Below, one piece after another: positions 1 through 11,291 of a stretch of DNA of 64,000 nucleotides. The stretch is from Lycorma delicatula (Eukaryota; Arthropoda; Insecta; Hemiptera; Fulgoridae): the NCBI RefSeq assembly GCF_047948215.1, contig NC_134463.1:99786657-99850656 (forward strand). The letters are read 5' to 3'. The notes beneath the pieces are model-generated. The model saw only the letters and a list, made by a program, of their open reading frames with translations, had not been told where the DNA came from and did no database searches. Position numbers and translations under genes: made by a program. Numbering within the stretch: the first letter of the stretch is position 1; the number at the start of each line of letters is the position of its first letter.

Positions 1-260
1 TGTAGTTTTCCATTGCTTTCAGCTGCGCAGTACTCAGAGGACTGAGTGATGTTGATATGGCCGTTTAAGTCATTGTGACTTACGCCCCTAACAACTACTG
101 AAAGAGCTGCTGCCCTCTTTCAGGAATCATTCCAGTCTGGTTCTCAACAGATACCTCTCCGATATGGTTGCACCTTCGGTCCAGCTACTCTGTATCCCTG
201 AGCACTCAAGCCCCCTCACCAACGGCAAGGTCTCATGATTCATAGAGGAGGGTAACATAG
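1..260. other. GC-richer segment of unknown origin
   Basis: The first 260 bases are clearly richer in G+C than the AT-rich DNA that follows and contain no long open frame. The change to AT-rich sequence comes just after GAGGAGGGTAACATAG. It looks like part of an interspersed repeat cut by the window edge, possibly on the minus strand, but I see no domain, TIR or tail to classify it. Confidence 0.3.
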
Positions 261-879
261 AAAAAAACAAAATTTTATTTTTCTTGTGAATATTTAAATG
301 AAATGCAACAATTTAAGCAAGGAAAAAATCATCATGAAAGAGTACGCTGGGTTGTGCGTCAGAAAGTGACTTACTGGCTCTATACGAATCAAATATTCCC
401 CTATGTTTGGATGATAGCGATTAGAGTTCGTGAACGAACTTGATCTTTCATCAAATTGCATTAATTTTTGTTCGTTCGCCGGTAATTTTTGTTGGATGCA
501 TCGAGTTCGGCTTATATGATGAAAGGAACGACTGTAGTTCGTCAATGCTGCCGCTCTCATTGATTTTGCAGTATGCTAGTTGGACTACACAACTTTCACG
601 GATTCATCTTTCCTTACAGATTTTTTCTATGTCTATCGACAATACCCGTATCTGAGGAAAGTCGAAGTGATTACTTGAAGGACAGGACAAGGCACCATGA
701 GAGAGAGATTAACTTTGTTTTACTAGTGACTAGCGAAAAAAATTTAAATCAGCATTTAAATATCATGAAATCTAGGGATGATATACTGAAACAAAGTTTT
801 CGTAGTTAATCAAGAAAGGTAAAGGAATCCATTAAATCTGGTGCGTATGAGGAAAGCTTATTTAATCCCAAATTTTACT
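261..879. other. No gene seen
   Basis: Moderately AT-rich sequence with only short overlapping frames on both strands. None has a recognisable motif. Confidence 0.4.
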
Positions 880-1080
880 AAGAAATGTGGTGAAAATTGT
901 GAGTGTGGTGAAAATCAAACTGTTAAACGCATCACAGAAGTTTGTCCTAGGACAGCTTATGAAGGGAATCCTGAAGATTTCCTGATGGCAATTCCAGAAT
1001 CAGTGGCATATATTAATTTATTAAATCTTTCATTTTAGTGTTATGTGTTGGTGCCGTACGCTAAATGAGTACTAAGAAAT
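880..1080 (+). pseudogene. LINE 3' end (C-terminus of a non-LTR retrotransposon ORF2), copy 1
   Basis: The frame ending at the TAG at 1036-1038 encodes a Cys-rich stretch (CGENCECGENQTV) followed by CPRTAYEGNPEDFLMA and PESVAYINLLNLSF. A C-x-C-G ... C-P motif followed by a short acidic tail is typical of the extreme C-terminus of jockey/CR1-like non-LTR retrotransposons. The same sequence with the same spacing recurs at 60.55-60.70 kb. Similarity between the two copies continues past the stop into the 3' UTR, where both have a variant of TACGCTAAAT. No RT domain precedes it, so this is a strongly 5'-truncated or decayed insertion. The clade is an inference. Confidence 0.6.
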
Positions 1081-4000
1081 GTCATTCATATCGAATCACT
1101 TTTATTAAAAAAAAAAATCATACTTTCTCGGACAAAGACCGTCGTTTTTTTTAACTTTGTGGAAATAAAATAGAGCAAGATCACGTTTTGGCGGTCTAAA
1201 TTCGGGGAGTCAGGTTCCTATGTGTATAGACCGCTTTATACAAAAGGTTGATCTTGTATACTTGACGTTTTGGGTCACATAAATCAAAGGAAACCATTTT
1301 TTCCTGAAAGGGAAAGGAATCTTTACCTATTAAAATAAACACAGAAGATGTTACATCTGTATAGTAACTAATTTTTTTCTAAGTTTTTGACTGAATGCTA
1401 AGTAAGCATATAAATTGTTAAAAAAAAAATTAAATTAAAAAAAACATTTATTTAAGATTGTTAAAATATTAAATTTCAGCTTCTGTCATTAAAAAATGAA
1501 AATTGTATTCAGAGTATCCACAAATAGTTATTTCATAAAAACTTTATTAAAATTTATTAAATTAATTCATTAATTCATAATAATAACATATTAAATTCGT
1601 TAAATTATGGACAATTGTAATAGTTGTCTATAATATTACGTGAAGAAGATGTTTAATTATCAGATTTATAATTTAAATTGCAAAAACATACATATAAATT
1701 TACAAATTTAAGTTAAATAAAATTATTTTATTTTGTAATTAATAATAATTAAAAATTCTGTAATAGAATTCCAGTGAGGACGCACTTCGTGCAAGACTAG
1801 ACCAATCATCACCAATCAACTATCAACAAACGGGGTGCCTCTGAAGTGCCGTTGTTTTGGGAGTACAATGGGATACGTTTATAATATCTCGGCAAACAAT
1901 CGCCCGTTTTCAAAAATTCAAAGGGGGTATTTGTTAGTAGGTTGAAGGATGTACAGGAACACTCTCGATCTAACAGATATCGATTATTCGGAAATGTTAT
2001 ATCTTCGCAACCAATCTGCAGAATTTCAAAATTCCAACGAGGTATATGCTAATATAACATAAAATCACATGAGAACGTGACCAGAACAAATTAACTGATA
2101 TGTTCAGAAATGAACCTTATTTAACACTACATAACAAACGAATATACTGTTTACAAAACTACATCTGTTACTAGAGATTAATGTGAAAGTTTATTCTTAT
2201 ATAAAACTGTAGTTTTATAGTGACAGTTTTAGTGACAAAAAAAGAGATGTAATTCATCAAATTATAATTATTATATTTGTACGTATTTATTACACGAGTA
2301 AATATATATATATATGTATAAATAGATTTTTAAAAATTGAAAAAAAATTATACTATATACAAATTTGTCACCGCACCGCTCTTTAATTATCCATTATAAG
2401 TAGTTATTCCGTATTAATAATTATATTAAAGTGCAATGTTTGTCAGCAATGTTTTTTTTTCTGGGGGGAACAGTCGTGTTTTTAAATATTAATCAATAAT
2501 CTTATTTTAAGTTAACATTAAAAAATAATACTAATAACAAAAAGAAATAAAACCGTTTTGCTTTTTTTAAAGTATAGCAAGACAGAAAGTTCTACGACAA
2601 CGTTATAATTTATGGCGCATTTCTATTCTACCTTTGTATGGATACCTGGCTAGATAAACCTTTATGACTGCCGGTACTGTGGGTTTTTTTTCTCTGCAAT
2701 TCCCCTACTTTACCTTTGCTTTTATTCACCAACCAATGTCAGGGTAGCTACCTAACTTTTGTCGACAATAAAATGTAAAAAGAGAGCTTAGATTATTTCT
2801 CAGTCTGATACATCTATTAAACAAATCTTGCAGATCAACAGTATGTTGTATGTATTTTCATTTATATCTTTCCATACAAACTAATTTATTAGTGTTAATA
2901 TTAAACAATGGGATATTTTTAATACTTAACTCAAGACGGTAACAAAAATTTGTTTAACTATGCTGAATTTGTTAATGTAAGTAAAATAAGCGAGAAAAAA
3001 CTGAATAATCAGAATGTCAGCGCCGGCGTATTTAAAAAAAAAATGGTTATTCAGCATATTTTTGTCTGTTAGATTCATTAGCTTGAATCGGTGAACAAAA
3101 AAAAATTATGAATTTATTTTGTGATTATCATCATATCTAATTAGAATGTAAAATGTAGGTACACAGTTCAAATATTTAGAATATTTTTAACTTCTCTTTT
3201 CCTAGAATAGTTTAATATGTTTACTGATGTCTTTTATTACTTATTTTAGCTACCCAAAACAATTTAAAATCGTAAAAAATAAAAACAGTAATATAATATT
3301 ACGATCTAACAAAATATTCACGATTAGTTATTTAGTTAAAAAATTATAGAGAAAAATTTGTATATATCAAATTCCTGACCTAAGATAATATAATGATTTG
3401 TAACGAAAAATATTACATAGATACAGCTGTGTGTTGAGTTGTAATGAGATTGCCAAACCTAGAAGGGGAAGTTAAAGAAATATTAATGACATCCTGTGCA
3501 ACATGACGTCATCGAACCGGTTTTATCTTTATCATCATCATTTTCATGATTACCGCATGAAATAATCATTAATTATTATTGTCATCATTATCACATTAGT
3601 ATTATTATTATAACCATCTCGTAATTACTTCCTTCCTTAAGTCTTTAAAATAATTGCAATCCAGTTTTAACCGTACTAAATATAACAAATGATGAAATTT
3701 CTTAATACATATTTTAAACAAGGTAAATTTAAATTTGCATTTATATTTCAGGGTTCTACTTAGCGAATAAAAAACGTAATCTTTTTTTTATGTTTTCTTA
3801 CGTAGCTATTAATCGATAGATTTGTATGATTATCCAGAAGCATCAAAAATCGTTTTGCAGATCTCTTATTCGGGACTAGCAAGCAATTACATTTAATAAT
3901 TATACGAGAAATATATATACTTGTAGCTTATTAATAACTGTATCAATAAGGCAAGGTGTTTAAACACAAGAATATAATGGTGGAAATTATTGAAGAGCCT

Positions 4001-5593
4001 TAGTTTTAAAAAGTAACCACTCAACTGGGACTCGGTCTATCTACCACTCATTGATAACGCAATCGCTGATCATTTACGTATTAAAAATAAAAGTCAGTTA
4101 ACCTAGTTTTACAGTGAAATGAAATGTCACTGACTTTCCTTTTCCGTATATCTCGTGTATAAGAATAGTATAAAATTACTAAGTACGTTAAATATGTTTT
4201 ATAAAATACGTATGCATTTTTTTTCATTCTGTTATCCGTTATCAAAATAAATAAACAAAAGGCTGGGTATGGTATGTGTGTTTTTATTTTATTTATATAG
4301 ATGGTGTGTGAAGTGAAGCTGTTCTTTAGAACAACTTTATTCAAGGGATTATACCCTTGATTTGAAAAACTATAATGGATTAATAAACAAAGGAAAAGTC
4401 TAAGTTGCCAGACCATATGGTGTGCAAACTTAACGCTCGTAAAGCTATAATTTAACAGGCTTTCAGAGTCTTGTAAACCCATTGCAAATTTTATTATTTA
4501 TTTTATATTTACAGAACCATTATATTTCTATTACCTTTACGTGATTTGTATTTATAAAATATTATTCATTTAATTGATAGAAGATAGAAGGTTATTAACT
4601 TATCTTGAGGTTAGTAATTTGTCTCATAATCGAACAACTCCTGCGGTTAAAATTTCAGCAAAATATTTTAAAAGAAAACAACAGCTATCTTATTTTTTTA
4701 ACTATAAAACGGTTGTAGTGTATCTTACTTTTTATTCTCGCTTCATGGATCAGGTTTGAGTGCATGATCCGTTAGCCGTCTTTTATTAGTGTTTACGAGT
4801 ATTAGTGCAGGGTTACTAATGTCTATATTTCTGCTTTGTCTATGGAATCGAATTTCTTCCACACTTTTAAGCATCTAGTATATCGTACAAGCGTTGTTTA
4901 GCCGTTTAATATTATTAAAAGAGTAGATAACAACACGTTTTCATGTTACATTATTCCTTATATTCCAACAAATGCATTAATTAACATGCGTTAAATTACA
5001 TACTTTGTTTTTTTTCTGAAAAAGAATTAAACTTTTTTACTTTAAGAAACCATTTTTTCATTTATAAAGGAGCCAAACTCCAAATAAAAATTTAATAGGT
5101 AACGGTTTTTTTTTCAATTTAATTAAAGAACAACCTGAAATGCGTTATTATTACTCAGCGACTCACAAATTATATATATATTAGTGATTTTCCAAGAATG
5201 TAACAAACGTTTTAAAAAGGTAAATAAGCATTCATTTTATCTAAATTTGTTTAGTAGTTTATTTCTGTAGTTATACATCGAAAGATGTGGAAATAAAATC
5301 GTTCCAAACTGAAATAAGACAAAGTAAAACGAAAATAATCCAATTATTTAAGAAATTAGTCAACTTTATGAAATTTAACTAGTATATTTTTGCTATATAA
5401 TCGTTAATTCTGCATATTATTTTTAAATTTGCGTTTTTTATATCGTGAACAATCAAGCAGTTAATGGAAAAGGATGTAATGAACCGTTAAAGAGCAGAAT
5501 TATTATAACATCATCAGATGCTAAGTAACATTTGTAACCGTGATGGATGGCCCAAACCGAATATTAAAAGTAAGAATTATTATTTTATATTAA
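1081..5593. other. AT-rich region without recognisable genes
   Basis: Very AT-rich sequence dense in stop codons. A somewhat less AT-rich patch at 1775-2060 and a (TCA)n/(TTA)n-rich patch near 3520-3610 stand out slightly. The open frames at 4081-4482 (minus) and 4574-4759 (plus) have low-complexity composition and no motif, and I do not support them as genes. Confidence 0.4.
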
Positions 5594-5603
5594 ATAAAGA
5601 ACA
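5594..5603. repeat. Left target-site duplication of the 5.6-7.0 kb LINE
   Basis: ATAAAGAACA here is repeated exactly at 7008-7017, directly after the (TAA)n tail of the LINE. Part of the match overlaps the TAA repeat, so the informative part is AAGAACA. Confidence 0.5.
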
Positions 5604-6953
5604 AATATAAATATTGAACTGGAACTTGGGGAATACCAAGGGGGATTTAGGCCATGGAGAGGTTGCCCGGAGCAAATAATATCCCTAAAACTTATGATGG
5701 ACTTATATAAAAGACGGAAAAAACAACTAATAATCACCTTCGTCGACTTTAAAAGGGCCTATGATTGTATACACCGACCATCCATGCTGAATATTCTGAG
5801 AAACCTGGGCCTTCACCCTAAACTCGTAAACATGATAAAATTAACTTTAACCAATACCCAGTCCAGAGTGAAATTCAGAGGTGAACTCTCTCAACCCTTC
5901 TACATAAAAACTGGATTGAGGCAAGGAGACGGCCTCTCACCACTCCTTTTTAACTGCGCCCTTGAATTTGTCATGAGAAAATGGTATGAAATAAATCCCA
6001 AAAATATAAAAATGGGTACTAAGAAAAACTCCATCACACTAAATTGCCTAGGATTTGCAGATGACCTCGCTCTTTTAGCAAATAATATTCAAGAAGCCAA
6101 AACACAAATCATGAGCCTTCAAAACCTAGCAAAAAAGATAGGGCTTCATATCTCTTTCGAAAAAACTGAACTAATGGCCATAGATCCTCTGGTAATAGAG
6201 CACATTACGGTAAACAATCAGAAAATTAAAATAGTAAAACAATTTAAATATCTAGGGGAAATAATAACTTATAATTTAAATGAAAAAGTGACATGGCAAA
6301 ACAGGACAAATAAAATGATTAAATCCCAAAAATTAACTTGGTCAACATATAACAAAAAATGCCTTTCTGCTAAAACAAAACTTAAACATTATAAAACTGT
6401 AGTACAGCCAGAAGTCACCTACGGAAGCGAGACCCTTTTCAAAATCACTCAGAAAAACCGAATTGAAAAAATTCTGAAAATAGAGAGGAGAATTGTCAGA
6501 ACGTGTATCAATAAAAAACACCAAAAAGAAGGCCAATGGTGGATTGTGCCAAATGAGGTGGTGTATCGAGAAATAGAGCCTGTTACTGATACTATGCGGA
6601 AAAAAAGAATCTCTTTCTTCGGTCATCTCATAAGGACACCGCAAACAAGACTGTCAAGAAATATCATTGAAAAGCTCTGGTTCCAAAAGCTAGAAGTAGG
6701 ATGGATCAAAGAAATTAGAGAAGATACGAAAGAATTGGGAATTTCCCTGACTGACCTACAGAATAAACCTGGAAAAATTACAAAGCTAAAAGATAAAAGC
6801 ATTAGATTTAAACAAAAGACAGACAAACGACAAAATACAACGAAGAGGGTGTTTACGGATGAAGAAAAGAAAGCAAGATCTGAACGGATGAAGAAATACT
6901 GGGCAGCTCGAAAGAGTAAAATAGCACGCTTTTCTCAGAAAAGATCCAACTAA
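5598..6953 (+). CDS. 5'-truncated non-LTR retrotransposon reverse transcriptase, uninterrupted frame
   Basis: This frame encodes the RT and C-terminal part of a LINE ORF2. It is open from 5598. The first ATG is 5694, but typical RT sequence (EYQGGFRPW ... CPEQIISLKL) lies in frame upstream of it, so the ATG is not the true start. RT landmarks in order are the first catalytic Asp in FVDFKRAYDCIH, the LRQGDGLSPLLFN block, the YXDD-box equivalent GFADDLALLA with both aspartates, and FKYLGEIIT after it. The C-terminus is Lys/Arg-rich (TDEEKKARSERMKKYWAARK). The endonuclease half is missing, the usual result of incomplete target-primed reverse transcription. About 450 codons without a stop, plus a (TAA)n tail and matching target duplication, point to a fairly young insertion. 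(TAA)n tails occur in I- and Dong-type elements, but I cannot fix the clade. Confidence 0.85.
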   Translation, partial: RTNINIELELGEYQGGFRPWRGCPEQIISLKLMMDLYKRRKKQLIITFVDFKRAYDCIHRPSMLNILRNLGLHPKLVNMIKLTLTNTQSRVKFRGELSQPFYIKTGLRQGDGLSPLLFNCALEFVMRKWYEINPKNIKMGTKKNSITLNCLGFADDLALLANNIQEAKTQIMSLQNLAKKIGLHISFEKTELMAIDPLVIEHITVNNQKIKIVKQFKYLGEIITYNLNEKVTWQNRTNKMIKSQKLTWSTYNKKCLSAKTKLKHYKTVVQPEVTYGSETLFKITQKNRIEKILKIERRIVRTCINKKHQKEGQWWIVPNEVVYREIEPVTDTMRKKRISFFGHLIRTPQTRLSRNIIEKLWFQKLEVGWIKEIREDTKELGISLTDLQNKPGKITKLKDKSIRFKQKTDKRQNTTKRVFTDEEKKARSERMKKYWAARKSKIARFSQKRSN

Positions 6954-6989
6954 AATTGACTTAAGTGGTCCCATGTTGGCCGTAAAAGC

Positions 6990-7012
6990 ATAATAATAAT
7001 AATAATAATAAA
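6990..7012 (+). repeat. (TAA)n 3' tail of the LINE
   Basis: About seven TAA units follow a short 3' UTR (6957-6989) and end at the right copy of the target duplication (7008-7017). Confidence 0.75.
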
Positions 7013-7017
7013 GAACA

Positions 7018-7171
7018 CCGCTAAAGAACACTGGTATCTACGATCTAGTATTCAAATCCATATATAAGTAACTGTTATAAGGCTTTACTAGGACTTGAAC
7101 GCTGGAATTCTCGACTTCCAAATCAGGTTATTTGGTAAGACGCGTTCACCACTAGACCTACCAGGTGGGTT
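7018..7171 (-). mobile_element. tRNA-derived SINE family 1, promoter half only
   Basis: In minus orientation the sequence starts at a tRNA-like head with an A-box-like TAGTGGTGAACGCG and a B-box-like CGTTCAAGTCC, and continues through the central domain matching the copies at 11.0, 21.4, 32.1 and 43.1 kb. The 3' half in SINE orientation is absent: the sequence stops at the (TAA)n tail of the neighbouring LINE. The motif AAAGAACAC occurs twice at the junction. Confidence 0.7.
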
Positions 7172-7559
7172 AAATTGATTGGTATTAAAATAAAACAAAA
7201 CTTTTTGTTGTCTTAAAATAAAATGAACAATCGGCTACAATATTAAACAAATTATAATTAAATATGATCACATGTAGAGATATTTCCATCGAAGATCCCC
7301 AAAAATTTCGTACTAATATTCCTATTCAAAACATTCAATCTAAGTACACTCATAAAGTTAAATAAGAGAACAGTACCATTGGCGGCTCAACACGAAACAA
7401 AAACAGTCAAGGGATTAATAAACTAGAGAAAAAAAATAATAAACTATAATTAATAATGAAAAATTAACAAAAGTTATCGATGTGAAATAATGAATTGATA
7501 AGTAATATTAAATTGATGAAGTTCCACCTCAAATGGCATAAAGTCACTGAAGTCCAACA
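7172..7559. other. No gene seen
   Basis: AT-rich sequence. The part nearest 7560 may still belong to the adjacent jockey-type fragment but is too decayed to show it. Confidence 0.35.
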
Positions 7560-7898
7560 TGTGGAGTCGTTTTAGAATTCTAACGTCTTCATTATTGTCT
7601 AGACGGTTAATAACTAAACGGTTCATTTGGTTGTTTAGCCGAAGTTTATTATTTGCATCGAATCGCTGTATTTCTTATCGAACAGACGATAAACCCAGAT
7701 ATTCGTGTTTTTTACAAACCAATGCGCTTCTGTTGTACCCCTTGGAAATTTTTTTTGGAATCGCTGTATTATGTCGACGTTGCTGCTGCTAGTAGTACAC
7801 CAAAGCTGGATCCCGTAGATCCAAATCGGTTTCAAAATAGTCGTGTACAACTGTTTGTTAAATAGTGAAAGTGAAAGTTGTGATCTGCTACGCCACAC
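7560..7898 (-). pseudogene. Jockey-type LINE ORF2 C-terminal fragment
   Basis: On the minus strand the open segment 7635-7898 encodes NKQLYTTILKPIWIYGIQLW followed by SSSNVDIIQRFQKK. This is the conserved post-RT region of jockey-clade LINEs, where a K-P-x-W-x-Y-G-I-Q-L-W motif is followed by N-x-x-I-x-Q-R-F-Q. The frame then degrades, and downstream minus-strand sequence to about 7560 shows stops in all frames. Neither the RT core nor the endonuclease is present next to it. It is a dead fragment with no target duplication that I can see. The jockey assignment rests on this motif only. Confidence 0.65.
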
Positions 7899-10800
7899 TA
7901 CATCTACTTAAACTTTACGTTCACTTGTTTTCGCGTTTCCGTTACGTGGACCTTGATCAGACGATGATCAAGATGAATACAGGTACCGTACGCTTTGAGT
8001 GTGCAGTATGAAAACACCATCGATTTTATTTCGTGGGCAATCTCCTTTCCTCATTGTGAACTTCTCATAAATCGACTTCGCTCGATCGACCTTATCTTCC
8101 ATCTAGGTAGTCATCCATTGATTTGGTCCGATTCAGATTATAGTTTACTTGATAGAGTTGGGTCAGGATCGACAGGGAGGATAGCCATCGGGAAACGAAG
8201 CGACAGTGACATAGTCCGGTGTCAGAAGGTTAAAATTTCAAGACAAAACGTAATTGTAAATTTTAAATGCTTAAAACGTTTTTGTAGTATTTTTTATTAA
8301 AAATACACCCTGAGTGATAAGTAAACGAAAAAAAAGAAAGTAAATATTCACTATAATAGAAGAAATTGAGTTTCAATATACGAATTTCAAGAAGCTTAGG
8401 TTAAAAAAAACTGAAGATATTATTAGTGAAATTTAGCTACATAAAAATCGGTTAGGTGGTCAATGACTTAACGAAATAAAAGCGACTACTGTTAGTTTAT
8501 ATATATATTATATAAAATATAAAAACGAAAGATTTTATATATCAGTTTTAAAATTTAATATAAATCTATATCTAGAATGAAAATCTAGTAAGCATCACGT
8601 TTTTATTTCAGAGATAAAAATTACGATTAAATGAATAATGATTTTAGTTTAATAAAAAGGTTTAAAATGGAAACCGATGAAAAAGATACGAAAAGAAAAA
8701 CTAAGAGTTTCCTTTTTGTTAGATCTATAAAATGCTTTTCTTCTACTATGCTTTTTACAACTAATACTTCTAGCCTAGTGGAAAACTGTTTCATGGACCG
8801 TTGAATTTCTTTCAGATGGTTTTTCTTTCCATACTAAGAATTTCAGGATATTGGAAGAAAAAAGCTTTACTTGGAAAAGATTTTTTCTTATACTTAAATG
8901 TTATTTTTCTATTTTTATTCGGTTTAAACAGAATAATTTCAATAATAATACATTATAATTGTTATTTCATTTTTGTATTCTTTTAAATAAATTTAAACCA
9001 TTTAATTTTTAACTTCAAAAAAAAAATACTTGAATGCAAGTATTCTAAAGTATTTTTAGAGCACAAGTAATCTAAAAATATTTTAGAATAAGAGTACTTT
9101 TATTGTATATGATAATTTATACTTGTAGTTATATGTTACATAGTGTGATATATCATACAGGCGTGTGTGCGTTTTCCCACTCTTCCACACCTTCGATTTC
9201 TTGTAGATTACATATTTATTTGCTTATAACTGTTTAGTTAGGTAATAAAATTTTATTTTTATGTTTCCACTTTGCAATGAATATAAATAAAAATAACTGT
9301 GATATTATTTATAGGTACTGTCGAACACCTACACTCTATCAAGTGGTTCTTGATTGCTTAAAATAGACAACATACCAGAATATTATTTTTTCCCGTTGTC
9401 ATATGTATATTATTTCACATATGCATATGATCACAGATATATTATATAATACACACTTTATCTTTTAAAATTAACCTTTAAAATAATATACAACTTTTAA
9501 AATACAAAAACTAAAAAAAGTTATTCCATTATGGCATCTACTTTATAATTTTCATTCAGTTTTAGTTTTTTTCAGCATAAATTTTTTGTATAAATAATAA
9601 TCAATTTTTTTAAAGTTTTTATTTGTTTTCATCTTACTAGTAAATTAAAAAAAAAAAAGTTTTAGTTGGGCTGTGATAATAGATTTAATATGAATATTGC
9701 TTAGAATTACAATAATTGCTTAGAATTGTTTTAATTTTAATCGATTTAATTTTGGTAAGGTATCGATTTAATTGAGTAAATCTTGTAAAACGTTTTAAGA
9801 AAAGAGGACTCGATTCGTAGATCCAATAACTAATTTCTGTAAACGTTTAAAAGTTTTACACTCAAACCAAATCGTATTTTTTGAAATCGTAGCTTTTTAT
9901 TTAATATGCGAGATAAATACTAAAAGATTGTTTACTTTAATTTGTTGTTAAAATACAATCTTCTGCAGTTATTTTAAATAAAGAAATAAGTTGGGCTTTT
10001 TTCATGATGCACGGAAATATTCGCCAACCATGATAATGAGCTTTTTTTACGTAATCTTTAATTAAATACTAAAACTAAACTTTCATAGTTATTATCATTC
10101 AAATTATTTGAAATAAGAAAACAGATCCAGAATTTTCGCATCAATTTCAGAATTAAATTTTTTATTTAAGATAATGGAATAATAATCCCCCTTTAAAAAG
10201 TGTCTTTTATATATGTCGGTTTTATTTTGTTTAATCTATTGAGAATGGTTATATGAATGATTTGTTCAGCTTAGTTAAGTAATATACGTTTTCATTCGAA
10301 CAACAGAATGATTTTTGTAATTTAACTAAATATTGTATGCATACAGGCGTACTTTTAAGAAATAATCTTTAATCGACCAAAAATATATAAATTATTAAAC
10401 CTAGAATATTTTTGGTAAGACGTTCGATTTAAAAACAACCCAAATATAAATTATTTGCGCAATATTCTTGAAGGTTATTATTTTTACTGTTGTATTTATG
10501 TATATGGGAGATTAACTTCCAGTTCAAAATTCATGCAGTTATATGTTACATCTGTAATTCTTTTATTAATTTTTAAGAGAAATTAAAAATCTGGCAAGTT
10601 TTTGAAAAACAATTATTTTTTTCAATGAAAATTTAACGTAAACGAAAACACAGTACAAGAACGAGATCAATTTAGAAAACTTATAAAAAACGGTAGACTT
10701 CCAGACAAAGCCAAACAACCAAGCATAAAATGTTCTGAAGTAAGAAAACAAAATGAGAGAATACTGGAAGAATAAAAAGAATAATTCTGTTTGACTTTAT

Positions 10801-10910
10801 GTGTGCGTGGTCCTTAGAGACCAAATCGAAAAAAAAGAAATTTTTTTTTATAATTTCTTTTATTCGAAGAATAATACTTCAGTGCCAAATTTGATACATG
10901 TTAAACTATA
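7899..10910. other. No gene seen; AT-rich, with a slightly GC-richer patch at 7900-8240
   Basis: The patch at 7900-8240 has an open plus-strand frame (7995-8300) without a recognisable motif. It could be older LINE material linked to the jockey fragment. From 8300 to 10900 the sequence is AT-rich and stop-dense on both strands. Confidence 0.35.
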
Positions 10911-10975
10911 CATACATATATATATATGTGTGTGTGTGTTTGGGGCGCGCGCCCTACCCTACCCATTGGGAGCCT
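10911..10975 (+). repeat. (TA)n-(TG)n-(GC)n tract followed by CCCTACCCTAC motif, copy 1
   Basis: A short TA, TG and GC run leads into CCCTACCCTAC and ATTGGGAGCCT. The same order of tracts and motif occurs at 13094-13193, at the left edge of the decayed LINE there. The last 15 bases are the left target duplication of the SINE that follows. Confidence 0.5.
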
Positions 10976-11276
10976 TTTTTTCTTTTTCCTGTTTAGCCTC
11001 CGGTAACTATCGTTTAGGTAATACTTCAGGGGATGAATGAGGATGATATGTATGAGTGTGAATGAAGTGTGTAGTCTTGTACATTTTCAGTTCGACCATA
11101 CCTGAGATGTGTGGTTAATTGAAACCCAACCACCAAAGAACACCGGTATCCACGATCTAGTATTGAAGTCCGTGTAAAAATAGCTGGCTTATCTAGGACT
11201 TAAACGCTGGAACTCTCGACTTCCAAATCAGCTGATTTGGGAAGACGCGTTCACCACTAGATCAACCCGGTGGGTT
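10976..11276 (-). mobile_element. tRNA-derived SINE family 1, full-length, with target duplication
   Basis: In minus orientation the element begins at a tRNA-like head (A box near GATCTAGTGGTGAACG, B box CGTTTAAGTCC), passes through a central domain and ends with CCGGAGGCTAAACAGG plus an A/G-rich tail. The flanks form a target duplication: ACCCATTGGGAGCCT at 10961-10975 and ACGGATTGGGAGCCT at 11277-11291, 13 of 15 identical. SINEs of this kind are Pol III transcripts mobilised by a LINE. Confidence 0.8.
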
Positions 11277-11291
11277 ACGGATTGGGAGCCT

